A stretch of 64,000 bases of DNA from Streptomyces rhizoryzae (GCF_023155275.1 NZ_JALMUV010000039.1:19789-83788), one strand, 5' to 3'; shown: positions 16,539 through 25,320, counted from the stretch's first letter. The notes: generated by a model from the letters alone, not told the origin. Made by a program: numbers and translations.

Positions 16539-17458
16539 ACGCGGACACAGGGGCGCGAAGCGGCACCGACCCGGCTGCCGGGACGGGTGGGATCTACAAG
16601 ACACGGGCCGGCGCGGAGGAGATCCTGCGGCGCTACCGGAAGGCGCTGGCGGACTGGCCGGTGCCCGCCGAACACGTCCGGGTGCCGACCGGGGAAGGGG
16701 AGACCTTCGTGGTCGTCTCCGGACCACCGGACGCGCCCCCGCTGGTGCTGCTGCACGGCTCGGGCGCCAACGCCACCACGTGGCAGGGCGATATCGCCGC
16801 CTGGTCACGGCACTTCCGCACCTACGCCGTCGATCTCGTCGGCGAACCGGGCCACAGCGCCCCGTCCCGTCCGGTCCTGGCCTCCGAGGCCCCCGCGCAG
16901 TGGCTGGACGAGGTGCTGGCGGGCCTCGGCATCACCCGCACCGCACTGGTCGGGATCTCGCTCGGCGGATGGTGCGCGCTGGACTACGCGCTCCGGCGGC
17001 CGGAGCGGGTGACCCGCCTGGCCCTGCTCTGCCCGGGCGGGGTGGGCCGGCAGAAGGTGGCCTGGCTGTTCAAGGCACTGCTGCTGCGTGCCCTCGGGCG
17101 GCGGGGCGCGGGCCGGTCGGTGCGGACCGTCATGGGCCCCGAAGCGGCGGAACTGGAACCGGTCCTGGAGACCGTCGCGCTGACCTTCGCCCACTTCCGG
17201 CCGCGTACGGAACGGCTGCCGGTGTTCCCCGACGAGGCGCTGCGCCGCCTGGCCGCGCCGCTGCTGGTGATCGCCGGGGGCCGTGACGCGCTGTTCGACT
17301 CCGCGGGGACGGCCCGCCGGGTGCGGGAGTGCGTACCCGGCGCGACCGTGCGGCTGCTGCCCGAGGCCGGGCACGCCCTCCTCGGGCAGACCGGGCCGGT
17401 GTTGGAGTTCCTCCGGGAGCAGGGGGCGGACGGAAAGGCCAACGCCCTTACGGAGTAG
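16535..17458 (+). CDS. Alpha/beta-fold hydrolase, coupled to the HTH regulator
   Basis: A 307-residue hydrolase starting in the ATGA overlap with the regulator. The triad is visible: nucleophile Ser in VGISLGGW, Asp in GGRDALFD and His in EAGHALLG. The oxyanion motif is LLHGSGANATTW. There is no signal peptide, so it acts in the cytosol, probably on an ester, lactone or similar small molecule. Coupling to a dedicated regulator suggests inducible removal of a compound the regulator senses. Its last 11 bases overlap an Lrp-type remnant on the other strand. Confidence 0.9.
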   Translation: MNADTGARSGTDPAAGTGGIYKTRAGAEEILRRYRKALADWPVPAEHVRVPTGEGETFVVVSGPPDAPPLVLLHGSGANATTWQGDIAAWSRHFRTYAVDLVGEPGHSAPSRPVLASEAPAQWLDEVLAGLGITRTALVGISLGGWCALDYALRRPERVTRLALLCPGGVGRQKVAWLFKALLLRALGRRGAGRSVRTVMGPEAAELEPVLETVALTFAHFRPRTERLPVFPDEALRRLAAPLLVIAGGRDALFDSAGTARRVRECVPGATVRLLPEAGHALLGQTGPVLEFLREQGADGKANALTE

Positions 17459-17735
17459 CGGTGTCGGGGCCGGCGCGGGCGGCTGCCCCGGGGTCCACCG
17501 GGACCACACCGGCCATCCGCCCGCCGACGTCCGGCAGCCGGCCCCTCGGCTTGGTCTGCCGCAGGCCCACCGACCGGTCGCGGAGCACCAGCTGCGGCAG
17601 GCGTTCACCGAGCTGGGCCGCCAGCCGCTGGACGTCGGCCACGGTGCGCAGCCACACCGTGAAGAGCAGGTTCTGCGGCCCGGTCACCGAGGCGCACAGC
17701 CGCACCTCCGGAAGGGTGAGCAGCACCCGCCCGGC
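17448..17735 (-). pseudogene. Lrp/AsnC regulator remnant (C-terminal effector domain only)
   Basis: The frame from about 17735 leftward reads VLLTLPEVRLCASVTGP, then QNLLFTVWLRTVADVQRLAAQL and LPQLVLRDRSVGLRQTKPRGRLPD, a good match to the Lrp/AsnC ligand-binding (RAM) domain. The DNA-binding domain that should precede it is absent; the upstream sequence is occupied by the divergent methyltransferase start. The fragment has about 93 codons. It is probably a decayed regulator. It could be the trace of a rearrangement that brought the methyltransferase to this place. Confidence 0.65.
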
Positions 17736-17829
17736 CCGAGGTGCTTGCAGGGCACCGCCGTCCCGGCCACAGTGAACGGGATCTCGTCCCGAGCCGTTCT
17801 CACCCGTACCGCCGGTGGAGGAGCAGCGC

Positions 17830-18714
17830 ATGCCGCAGTCCGAGGAGTGGGACATCGTCACGGGCGTCGGACTGACCGCGCTCGGCGTGGCGGCCGGCCG
17901 GGCACTGGAGACCGAACGCCCCGACCACCTGGTCAGCGACCCGTACGCCGGCGCCTTCGTGGCGGCCGCGGACGCGCCGGTCCCGGTGCCCGGCCGGTTC
18001 TGCGACACCCGGCGGCTGTCCGCCGCCGCGGCCGACCTGTGGACCTCGCTGGCCGCCTACCTCGGCGTCCGCTCGCGGTTCTTCGACCAGTACCTCATGG
18101 AGGCGGCGCTCGGCGGCATCGGCCAGGTGGTGGTGGCCGCCGCCGGACTGGACGTCCGCGCCTTCCGGCTGGAGTGGCCGCCGGGCGTCGAGCTGTTCGA
18201 GATCGACCGGGCGACGGTGCTCGACTTCAAGGACGAGGTGCTCGGCCGGTGCGGTGCCCGGCCCCGGTGCGGCCGGCACCCCGTCCCCGCCGACCTGCGC
18301 GCGGACTGGCCCACCGCACTGCGGAACGCCGGCTTCGACCCGGACCGGCCGGCCGTGTGGCTGGCCGAAGGGCTGCTGCCGTTCCTGCCCGCCGACGCCG
18401 AGCGGCGCTTCTTCGAGCGGATCGGGCAGCTGTCCGCCCCCGGGAGCCGGCTGGCCGCCGAACACCTGGAGCCGGACGTCCGCCCGGTCATCGAGGACCC
18501 GGAATACCGCGACGCCACCCGGCAGCTCGGCGTCGACATCGCCACCCTGTGGCACTTCGAGGGCAAGGAGCATCCCAGCCGGCTGCTCACCGCGGCCGGC
18601 TGGGACGTCCGTTCCGCCCCCGCACCCGAGATCGCCGCCGAGTACGGGCGGGAGCTGCCCGGACTCATGGCGCGCACCGCTGCCCACAGCCGCTTCCTGA
18701 GCGCCGAGCGGTAG
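17830..18714 (+). CDS. SAM-dependent methyltransferase, TIGR00027/LCMT-like family
   Basis: A 294-residue protein from ATG 17830 with GGAGG upstream (GTG 17815 lies before that tract and is less likely). Family blocks are VTGVGLTALGVAAGRALE, ERPDHLVSDPYAGAFV, the SAM region QVVVAAAGLDVRAFRLEWP with its acidic partner FEIDRATVLDFK, and WLAEGLLPFLPADAERRFFERI. These are the marks of the S-adenosylmethionine-dependent family related to leucine carboxyl methyltransferase, common in mycobacteria and Streptomyces. Usual glycine-rich loop is altered (AAAGLD rather than GAGLD). Substrate unknown, and there is no biosynthetic context. Confidence 0.85.
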   Translation: MPQSEEWDIVTGVGLTALGVAAGRALETERPDHLVSDPYAGAFVAAADAPVPVPGRFCDTRRLSAAAADLWTSLAAYLGVRSRFFDQYLMEAALGGIGQVVVAAAGLDVRAFRLEWPPGVELFEIDRATVLDFKDEVLGRCGARPRCGRHPVPADLRADWPTALRNAGFDPDRPAVWLAEGLLPFLPADAERRFFERIGQLSAPGSRLAAEHLEPDVRPVIEDPEYRDATRQLGVDIATLWHFEGKEHPSRLLTAAGWDVRSAPAPEIAAEYGRELPGLMARTAAHSRFLSAER

Positions 18715-18738
18715 GAGCGGGGCTTCGGCGGCCGGGCC

Positions 18739-21042
18739 TCAGACCCGGGCGCCGCGCTCCCGCGGGTCCGGCCGGCCCCGCCGCCCGGCGCCGCCGGCCG
18801 TCCGCGGCGGCGGCGTACCGCACCGCCCCTCCAGGACGACGGCCAGCGGAGCCGCGGTGAACACCGACGACCAGGTGCCGACCGCCACCCCGATCAGCAG
18901 CGCCAGCGCGAAGTCGGTGAGCGCCGCACCGCCCAGCACGGCGAGCGCGGCCAGCACGAACACCGCACCCATCCCCGTGTTGACGGTCCGCGGCACGGTT
19001 TGCAGCACCGCGGCGTTGACCAGGTCCCCGAACGCGCGGCCGCGGACCGTCGCCCGCAGCTCCCGGATCCGGTCGAAGACCACCACCGAGTCGTTGACGG
19101 AGTAGCCGATGACGGTCAGCAGCGCCGCCAGGAAGACCCCGTCGACGCTCTTGCCCAGCCAGGCGAACACCCCGATGAGCAGCAGCACGTCGTGCGCCAT
19201 CGCGGCCACGGCCGACACCGCGAACGTCCACCGGAACCGCACCGCGAGGTAGGCCAGTTGGGCGGTCAGGGCGAGGCCCAGGGCCAGCGCCGCGCCGCGC
19301 CGCAGCTCGCCGCCCAGGCTCGGCCCGATCAGCTCGTCCCGCACCTTCTCCGCGCCGCCGCCGAGCGAGCCGACGACCGCGTCCGCGGTGCGCAGCTGCT
19401 CCGCGGAGAGCCGCTCGGTGCGCACCGTCAGGCCGCGGTCGCCGGAGGCGGTGACCTGGGCCCGGTCGAGGCCCGCGGTGCGGAGCGCGGCCCGGGCCCG
19501 CTCGGCGTCCACCGGCGCGGCGGTGGTGTACTCGACCATCCGGCCGCCGGTGAACTCCACGCCGTAGTCCACGCCGCGGACGGCGATACCGGAGACCGCG
19601 AGGAGCAGCGCGGCGCCGCTCAGCGCCAGCCACCGGCGCCGGTGCCGCATCAGGTCCGGGCCGCGCCGGGCCAGCCGGCCGCGGATCCGGCCCGGGCCCG
19701 CCAGCCCGGACAGACCAGGCCGCCGCCGCACCGGGCCGCGTACGAGTGCGACGTCGGCCAGCACCCGGGTGATCAGCAGGGCGCTGACCATCGACGCGGC
19801 CACCCCGATGCACAGCGTGACACCGAAGCCGCGCACCGGACCGGAGGCGAAGAAGAACAGCAGGACCGCGGCGAGCAGCGTGGTGACGTTGGAATCCGCG
19901 ATGGCGCTGAACGCGTGGCGGAAACCGGCCGCCAGCGCGCTGCGCAGGGTGCGCGGCCGGGCCGTGCCGCCCGCCGCGAACTCCTCCCGGGCGCGCTCGA
20001 AGACCAGCACGTTGGCGTCCACCGCCATCCCGACCGCCAGCACGAAGCCGGCCAGCCCCGGCAGGGTGAGGGTGGCGCCCAGGGCCAGCAGCGCCGCGTA
20101 GGACAGCAGGGCGTAGCAGGCCAGGGCGAGGGTGGCCAGGGCGCCGAGGAGCCGGTAGACGACGGTGAGGAACACCGCGGTCAGCGCGAGCCCGAGGACC
20201 GCGGCCCGGGCGCTGGAGGTGATCGCCAGGGCGCCCAGCGTCGGGCCGACGGCGCGCTGTTCGACGATGTCCACCGGGACCGGCAGCGCCCCGCCGTTGA
20301 GCAGCAGCGCCAGTTCGCGCGCGGTGCGCTGGTCGAAACCGCCGGTGATCCGGGTGGCGCCGCCGGTGATACCGGTACCGCAGGCCACGGAGGCTTCCAC
20401 CTGGGGCGACGAGATGATCCGGTGGTCCAGGACGATCGCCGCCCGGCGGGCCGGGTCGCCGGCCGGTGCGCAGGCCGCCCGGCCGGTCAGCTGGGCCCAG
20501 GCCCGCTCACCGGCGCCCCGCAGCGTGAGCCCGACGGACCAGCCGTCGCCGCTCTGCGCGTCGAACTCCGCCGTGGCGTGGCGCACTTCGGCGCCGGTCA
20601 GGGCGGCCGGGCCGAGCCGCAGCGGGGTGCCCGAGGCATCGGGGAGGACGGTGCCGCCACCGGCCGGGTCGGCGGCCGCGGACGGGGCTGCGGTGCCCCG
20701 TACCGGGTGGATGGTCAACTGGGCGGTCCGGCCCAGCACTCCGGCCGCCCGGTCGGGGTCGTCCAGGCCCGGGAGCTCGACGACGATGCGGTGCTCACCG
20801 GCGCGGGCCAGGTGCGGTTCGCTCACCCCCAGGGCGTCCACCCGGCGGCGCAGCACCTCCAGCGTGCGGTCGGTGGCGTCCCGGTCGGCCCTGGCGGTGG
20901 GGGAGTCGCGGGTCTCCAGGACGAGTTGGGTGCCCCCGCGCAGATCGAGACCGAGCCGTACGGGCCGGGTCAGCGCGAGGTAGGCGGACAGGACGAGGAG
21001 CGCGAGCGCGAACAGCGCCCGCACCCTTGTGGCGCGGGTCAA
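18739..21042 (-). CDS. secDF: Fused SecDF protein-export subunit
   Basis: A 767-residue fusion of SecD and SecF in one chain, accessory to SecYEG and using the proton motive force to pull exported proteins across. TTG 21042 is preferred, four bases after GGAGG. SecD half: LGLDLRGGTQLVLE, the P1 head and membrane block VGMAVDANVLVFERAREE. SecF half starts near residue 465 with GVDYGVEFTGGRMVEY and ends with VIGYSVNDSVVVFDRIRE. The conserved membrane Asp residues are present in both. Streptomyces often have separate secD/secF plus one fused copy; this would be the fused copy. The P1 head seems short. Confidence 0.92.
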   Translation of the reverse strand: MTRATRVRALFALALLVLSAYLALTRPVRLGLDLRGGTQLVLETRDSPTARADRDATDRTLEVLRRRVDALGVSEPHLARAGEHRIVVELPGLDDPDRAAGVLGRTAQLTIHPVRGTAAPSAAADPAGGGTVLPDASGTPLRLGPAALTGAEVRHATAEFDAQSGDGWSVGLTLRGAGERAWAQLTGRAACAPAGDPARRAAIVLDHRIISSPQVEASVACGTGITGGATRITGGFDQRTARELALLLNGGALPVPVDIVEQRAVGPTLGALAITSSARAAVLGLALTAVFLTVVYRLLGALATLALACYALLSYAALLALGATLTLPGLAGFVLAVGMAVDANVLVFERAREEFAAGGTARPRTLRSALAAGFRHAFSAIADSNVTTLLAAVLLFFFASGPVRGFGVTLCIGVAASMVSALLITRVLADVALVRGPVRRRPGLSGLAGPGRIRGRLARRGPDLMRHRRRWLALSGAALLLAVSGIAVRGVDYGVEFTGGRMVEYTTAAPVDAERARAALRTAGLDRAQVTASGDRGLTVRTERLSAEQLRTADAVVGSLGGGAEKVRDELIGPSLGGELRRGAALALGLALTAQLAYLAVRFRWTFAVSAVAAMAHDVLLLIGVFAWLGKSVDGVFLAALLTVIGYSVNDSVVVFDRIRELRATVRGRAFGDLVNAAVLQTVPRTVNTGMGAVFVLAALAVLGGAALTDFALALLIGVAVGTWSSVFTAAPLAVVLEGRCGTPPPRTAGGAGRRGRPDPRERGARV

Positions 21043-21642
21043 GGTGCCTCCAGCAGGCAGGCGGGGGCCGCGGGTGCGGCCCCGGTGGACGAGGTCGCGG
21101 GTCAGCTGGAGGCAGCGGCGGGGCCCGGTCCCGGCACCGGCCGGCGTAGCGCAGGGAGTCCGCCTCGGCGGTCCCCGGCGGCCCGGCCGGCCGGCCCCGC
21201 CGCGACGGCCGGGCAGCGCGCGCCGCGGGCAGGGTGCCGGACACCGGGACGGGGGCGGGCAGGTGGCGGGCGACGTGGCCCGTGACGTGCGGGAGTCCGG
21301 GCCCGGCGGCGTCCTGGGGAGCGCAGTGGTGCGCGCAGACGGTGCGGGGCGCGGCAGCGGCGGCGGCCGGGGCGCGGGCCGTGAGCCCGGGCACCAGGAG
21401 GACCACGGCCGCAAGGAGGGCCCACAGGGCGGACCGGCCCCGGCCGGACACGGCAGCAGACACCGGACGCGCACCCCCTCGCGGCCACTCTGCCATGCCC
21501 GCTCCGGCCCCGGCCCGCCAGGGGCGCGTCCCCGGCCTCCGGTACCGCCCCGGCCCGCCGGAAGTGCGGTAAGCCCCTGGCCAACGGACTAAGGTACGCA
21601 CGGAAGTTGCGGAACCGCGCAACGGTGAACGGAAGGGAAGGG
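21043..21642. other. Divergent intergenic region; one doubtful secreted ORF
   Basis: Between secDF and the DUF574 methyltransferase. On the minus strand ATG 21496 has GGAG five bases upstream and opens a signal-peptide-like start (SALWALLAAVVLLVPGLTARA). The frame then becomes Pro/Arg-rich and has no stop before running 248 bases into secDF in a different frame, so I do not call a gene. It may be the remains of a small secreted protein. Confidence 0.3.
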
Positions 21643-22491
21643 ATGGACATGGCGGTGCCGGAGGACTGGATGGGTGCCCGGCCCCAGCAGCCGGTCGAAC
21701 TGCACACGGACCGGCCGCACGCCGCCCGGGTCTACGACGTACTGCTCGGCGGCAAGACCAACTACCCCGCGGACCGCGAGGCGGCCGAGCAGACCCTCGT
21801 CGCGCTCCCCAACGCGGCGATGATCGCCCGGCAGAACCGCGCCTTCATGCAGCGCGCCGCCCGCCACCTCGCCGCCGAGAAGGGCATCCGGCAGTTCCTC
21901 GACATCGGCACCGGCATCCCGACCTCACCCAACCTCCACGAGATAGTCCAGGCGATCGCCCCGGACTCCCGGATCGTCTACGCCGACAACGACCCGATCG
22001 TGCTGGCGCACTCCCGCGCGCTGCACACCAGTCACCCCGCGGGACGGACCGCCTACATCCAGGCCGACCTCTGCCACCCGCAGGAGATCCTGCGCGATGC
22101 GACCCTGCGCCGGACGCTGGACCTCTCCCAGCCGGTGGCGCTGACCCTGATCGCCGTCCTGCACTGGCTCCCGGCCACGCACGACCCCTACGCCATCGTC
22201 CGGGAACTCCTCGACGCCTTCGCGCCCGGCAGCTACCTCGCACTGACCTATGTCACCGGCGACTTCGAACCGGCGGCCCTGCAAGAGGTGTCCGACAACT
22301 TCCAGGCCAAGGGCTCCCACGTGAACGCGCGCAGCAAGCAGGAAGTCCTGCGCTTCTTCGACGGCCTGGAGCTGGCCGACCCGGGCCTCACCGTCGTCCA
22401 CCGCTGGCGCCCGGACCCCGTGGACCTGGGGGCGACCGCGCTGTCCGACGCGGACATCCCGCTCTACGCCGGCCTCGGCCGCAAGGGCTGA
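21643..22491 (+). CDS. SAM-dependent methyltransferase, DUF574 family
   Basis: A 282-residue protein of the actinobacterial DUF574 (PF04672) group. Signatures are DRPHAARVYDVLLGGKTNYPADRE, given in part, the SAM loop QFLDIGTGIPTSPNLHE, and VYADNDPIVLAHSRAL. ATG 21643 or 21649 are both possible after a GGAAGGGAAGG tract. The family is expanded in Streptomyces and substrates are not known. It is divergent from secDF and converges with the RsbW-like gene. The neighbouring Scr-type genes often have DUF574 proteins near them, so it may belong to that regulatory group. Confidence 0.9.
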   Translation: MDMAVPEDWMGARPQQPVELHTDRPHAARVYDVLLGGKTNYPADREAAEQTLVALPNAAMIARQNRAFMQRAARHLAAEKGIRQFLDIGTGIPTSPNLHEIVQAIAPDSRIVYADNDPIVLAHSRALHTSHPAGRTAYIQADLCHPQEILRDATLRRTLDLSQPVALTLIAVLHWLPATHDPYAIVRELLDAFAPGSYLALTYVTGDFEPAALQEVSDNFQAKGSHVNARSKQEVLRFFDGLELADPGLTVVHRWRPDPVDLGATALSDADIPLYAGLGRKG

Positions 22492-22554
22492 CCGGAGCCG
22501 GTACGCGAACGGGGCGGCGCAGCGGGCCCGTTGGCGGGCCCGTTGGCAGGGCCG

Positions 22555-23088
22555 TCAGGTGCCGGTCGGCAGCGCCGCCCAGACCGCCTTCCCGGCGGCG
22601 GTGGGGGTGGTCCAGCCCCAGGACGCGCTGAGGCAGTCGATGATGTGCAGCCCCCGCCCGCTCTGCGCGAAGTGATCGGGCTCCCGCAGCACCGGGACGT
22701 CGCTGCTGTGGTCGCAGACCGTGCACAGGACCAGGTCGCGGCAGCGCAGCAGACCCAGCCAGAGCGGATGCGCCGCGCCGCCCCGGGGCTGGGCGGCGGG
22801 CCTGGCGAGCCCGTAGCGCAGCGCGTTGGACAGCAGTTCCGTGACGACCAGGACGGCGTTGTCCACCAGCGGGCCGAGATTCCAGCCGCTGAGGGTGGTG
22901 CCGGTGAACCGGCGGGCCTCGGCGGCCGCCCGCCCGTCCGCGGTGAGGGCGCGGGCGGCCAGGCCGTCCGGTCGGGCGGCACCGCCGCCGGCATCGGGCG
23001 GAAGGTGCCCGGGCGCCTGCGCGAGCCACTGCCCGAGGGGCTGGGTGGGGAAGGGAACGGCAGGCAGCCCTGCCGGGCGAATGGTCAT
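22555..23088 (-). CDS. RsbW-like ATP-binding protein (anti-sigma type HATPase)
   Basis: A 177-residue protein from ATG 23088, six bases after GGAG. It is a lone HATPase_c domain: N box VVTELLSNALRYGLA, then the G1-type region HSSDVPVLREPDHFAQSGRGLHIIDCLSASWG, given in part. Such proteins act as serine kinases or anti-sigma factors, or bind partner HTH proteins. In Streptomyces they occur beside Scr1-type XRE regulators and DUF397 proteins, exactly the genes that follow here on the other strand. The D of the G1 box (CDHSSDVP) is present, so ATP binding is plausible. Confidence 0.86.
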   Translation of the reverse strand: MTIRPAGLPAVPFPTQPLGQWLAQAPGHLPPDAGGGAARPDGLAARALTADGRAAAEARRFTGTTLSGWNLGPLVDNAVLVVTELLSNALRYGLARPAAQPRGGAAHPLWLGLLRCRDLVLCTVCDHSSDVPVLREPDHFAQSGRGLHIIDCLSASWGWTTPTAAGKAVWAALPTGT

Positions 23089-23164
23089 CACGAACTCCGC
23101 GGCGCCTCTTCGACCTTCGTCACGAACGGTGATCCGCGCCCACTATCCCCCGGCGATCAGTAGC

Positions 23165-23223
23165 GCTGCAAGTGCATCTGCAATTACATTCGGAGCGAAC
23201 GTAATTGCATCGGTAAGTGCAGC
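23165..23223. promoter_or_regulatory. 59-base interrupted palindrome between the ATPase and DUF397 genes
   Basis: The inner arms TGCAATTACATTCG (23179-23192) and CGAACGTAATTGCA (23196-23209) pair with one mismatch around a 3-base centre. Outer arms GCTGCA (23165-23170) and TGCAGC (23218-23223) are exactly symmetric about the same centre. AAGTGCA occurs twice within it in direct orientation. It lies between divergent genes and is AT-rich for this genome, so it likely holds both promoters and a regulator site. Confidence 0.6.
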
Positions 23224-23286
23224 GGCACGTGCGGCGGCGCCCGATGCCCAGGGGACACCTGCGCGGAGAGCAGAGGAGTGGGCGGT

Positions 23287-23523
23287 ATGCAGCAGTTCGA
23301 CAACGGTGTGGCCGCGGATCTCATCGAGGGGGCGGAGTGGAGGAAGAGTCAGCGCAGCGCACCCGGCGGCGACTGCGTCGAGGTCGCCAAGCTGGCCGAC
23401 GGCGGTTTCGCCGTCCGCAACTCCCGTGATCCGCACGGGCCGGCGCTGATCTACACCCGTGCGGAGATGGTCGCGTTCGTCGGCGGCGCCAAGGACGGTG
23501 ACTTCGACGCCATGCTGGGCTGA
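23287..23523 (+). CDS. DUF397 domain protein (Scr2-like)
   Basis: A 78-residue protein covering the whole DUF397 domain: ADLIEGAEWRKSQRSAPGGDCVEVAKLADG, given in part, then FAVRNSRDPHGPALIYTRAEMVAFVGGAKDGDFD. ATG 23287 lies eight bases after GAGGAG; GTG 23278 overlaps that tract. DUF397 proteins are the small partners of Scr1-type XRE regulators and behave like the second member of a toxin-antitoxin-like regulatory pair. The perfect hairpin directly downstream suggests it is transcribed separately from the XRE gene. Confidence 0.92.
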   Translation: MQQFDNGVAADLIEGAEWRKSQRSAPGGDCVEVAKLADGGFAVRNSRDPHGPALIYTRAEMVAFVGGAKDGDFDAMLG

Positions 23524-23536
23524 GCACACCCGCACC

Positions 23537-23563
23537 GGGCCCGCCGCGCCACGCGGCGGGCCC
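23537..23563 (+). terminator. Hairpin terminator after the DUF397 gene
   Basis: GGGCCCGCCGCG and CGCGGCGGGCCC form a perfect 12-base stem with a 3-base loop, 13 bases after the DUF397 stop codon. There is no U tract, as is common in Streptomyces. Confidence 0.7.
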
Positions 23564-23609
23564 GTCCGCGGTCCCTGGCGGACAATGGCTCGATTCTGTA
23601 CCTGTCGGC

Positions 23610-23646
23610 CGGTAAGTGCGACACTGGGTGTATCAACACTGTCGCA
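23610..23646 (+). promoter_or_regulatory. Inverted repeat upstream of the XRE regulator
   Basis: TGCGACA (23617-23623) and TGTCGCA (23640-23646) form an inverted repeat with a 16-base spacer that ends four bases before the GGGAG ribosome binding site. The 10-mer CGGTAAGTGC at 23610-23619 is repeated exactly at 23211-23220 in front of the DUF397 gene, so both promoters may bind the same protein. Confidence 0.55.
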
Positions 23647-23659
23647 CACGGGAGTTGGG

Positions 23660-24571
23660 ATGACCGCGATGATGCGGCCGGAAGGCGAACGGTCGATAAC
23701 GCGCTACCTCAAGGAGTCGCAGGTCGGGCCCACGGCCGCGCGTATCGTGCTGGGAGCCCAGCTCCGGAAGCTGCGCACCGCGGCCGGCATCACCCGCGAG
23801 GACGCGGGCAAGGCCATCCGCGGCTCTCACGCCAAGATCACCCGCCTGGAAAGAGGCCAGGTCGGCTTCAAGAGACAGGATCTCGCCGATCTCCTGACCC
23901 TCTACCGCGTCCTGGACCCCGACCGCCGCGCCGAATACACCGAGCTGGCCGATCAGGCCAACTCCCCGGGCTGGTGGCACGAGTACAGCGACGTCCTGGA
24001 GGACTGGTTCGAACTCCACCTCGGGCTGGAGGAAGCCGCCGCGCTGATCCGCACCTACCAGGTGCAGTTCCTGCCCGGCCTGCTCCAGACCGAGGAGTAC
24101 GCCTACGCCGTCACCCGCATCGGCTACCCGAACGCCCCCGAGGCCAAGATCGACCGCCTGGTGCAGCTGCGGATGGAGCGCCAGAAGCTGCTGACCCGGC
24201 CGGAAGCGCCGCGGCTGTGGGCCGTGGTGGACGAGGCCGTACTGCGCCGCCCGTTCGGCGGCACCGCGGTGATGGCCGCCCAGCTGCGCCACCTGCTGGA
24301 GGCCGTCGAGATGCCGAACGTGACGCTCCAGATCGCGCCGTTCAGCGTCGGGGCCAACGCGGCGGCCGGGGCGCCGTTCAGCATCCTGCGCTTCGCCGAG
24401 CCCGAACTCCCCGACAAGGTCTACCTGGAGCAGCTGACCAGTGCGCTGTATCTGGACAAGCAGGAGTCGGTCGACCAGTACACCGCGGTGATGGACCGGC
24501 TGTGCGCCGAGGCCGACACCCCGCAGGAGACCAGCGCCTTCCTGACCGCCCTGCTCGGCGAACTGGGCTGA
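23660..24571 (+). CDS. Scr1-family XRE regulator with DUF5753 domain
   Basis: A 303-residue protein from ATG 23660, five bases after GGGAG. Residues 30-90 are an XRE-type HTH (LGAQLRKLRTAAGITREDAGKAIRGSHAKITRLERGQ). The rest is a DUF5753 domain (YQVQFLPGLLQTEEYA, LWAVVDEAVLRRPFGG, VTLQIAPFSVGANAAAGAPFSILRF, each given in part). This is the Scr1-type antitoxin-like regulator that pairs with DUF397; together with the upstream ATPase the three-gene set is a typical Streptomyces regulatory module linked to development and antibiotic control. Operators in front of it suggest autoregulation. Confidence 0.93.
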   Translation: MTAMMRPEGERSITRYLKESQVGPTAARIVLGAQLRKLRTAAGITREDAGKAIRGSHAKITRLERGQVGFKRQDLADLLTLYRVLDPDRRAEYTELADQANSPGWWHEYSDVLEDWFELHLGLEEAAALIRTYQVQFLPGLLQTEEYAYAVTRIGYPNAPEAKIDRLVQLRMERQKLLTRPEAPRLWAVVDEAVLRRPFGGTAVMAAQLRHLLEAVEMPNVTLQIAPFSVGANAAAGAPFSILRFAEPELPDKVYLEQLTSALYLDKQESVDQYTAVMDRLCAEADTPQETSAFLTALLGELG

Positions 24572-24688
24572 CCCGGCTCCGGCGTCCGAGATCACCCGGT
24601 ACGGGGCGCCCCGGCCGCCCAGGGCCAGGGGCGGGGCGAGGAGCTGCCCGCCTGCGCCCCGGCCTGACCGAGGGCGACCCGGCCCGGC

Positions 24689-24985
24689 TCAGGGCGCGCA
24701 GAGCCTGTTCAGCTCGCTGATGTCGCGCTTGAGGGCCTCGGTGCCGGAGCCGCCGTGCGGGTGGCTGTTCACGAAGTCCTGCGCGGCGTCGCGTACGGAC
24801 CGCCAGTCGTTGGAGTTGGTCGGGGCACCGGCCGACGCCAGATGCTGCCTGGCCGTCCGCACGGCCTCCGCGCAGGTGCCCGCCGCCGGTGGCGGAACGG
24901 CCTGCGTCGGGGGAGCGAGGAACGCCAGGGTGCCGAGCGTGACCGCACTGGTGATGCCGGAGACCGTGCCCCTGCGAAGGTTCAT
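24689..24985 (-). CDS. Small secreted protein of unknown function
   Basis: A 98-residue protein from ATG 24985 behind an AGGA/GGGGG tract. A signal peptide is clear: basic start MNLRRG, hydrophobic core ITSAVTLGTLAFLAPP and likely cleavage after TQA. The mature part of about 68 residues has two Cys (CAEAVRTARQHLASAG and NRLCAP at the end) that could form one disulfide, and a conserved-looking helix WRSVRDAAQDFVNSHPHGG. No known domain. It is a single gene convergent with the XRE regulator. Confidence 0.68.
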   Translation of the reverse strand: MNLRRGTVSGITSAVTLGTLAFLAPPTQAVPPPAAGTCAEAVRTARQHLASAGAPTNSNDWRSVRDAAQDFVNSHPHGGSGTEALKRDISELNRLCAP

Positions 24986-25320
24986 CTGTCCTGCCCCCTC
25001 TGCCGGACGAAGCGCCGGACCAAGGCTCGTCACCGCGTCCGTGCGGCTGCGCGGGCAGTGGGTCCGCGTGCGTCCGCGTGCGTCCGCGCGTTCCGAAGAG
25101 CACGCTTTCCCCTTCCCGGGAGCGGTTACCCGCCGACGGGGTCACGTTAGCCCGAAAGGGGGACGGAATCGTGCCGGTGGCCCGTCCCAGGCCGGGAGGG
25201 TGGTGGCGCGAGCGGCGCCGGCCGGATCAGCCCCTGGCAGCGCACCCCGCAACACTCCCGACACCAACCCGACGCAACCCACCCGGAATAGCGGGCCAAC
25301 TCCCCACGTTCCCAGCGGAC
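24986..25320. other. 335-base intergenic region with short tandem repeats
   Basis: Around 25062-25090 the 10-mer GTCCGCGTGC is repeated two and a half times. The region separates the secreted protein from the divergent F420 enzyme. I see no strong promoter; the F420 gene start at 25321 also lacks a ribosome binding site. Confidence 0.4.

Noticed and set aside
20795..21496. Secreted protein gene upstream of secDF
   Set aside because: Good signal-peptide start but no stop for 233 codons and a 248-base overlap into secDF in another frame.
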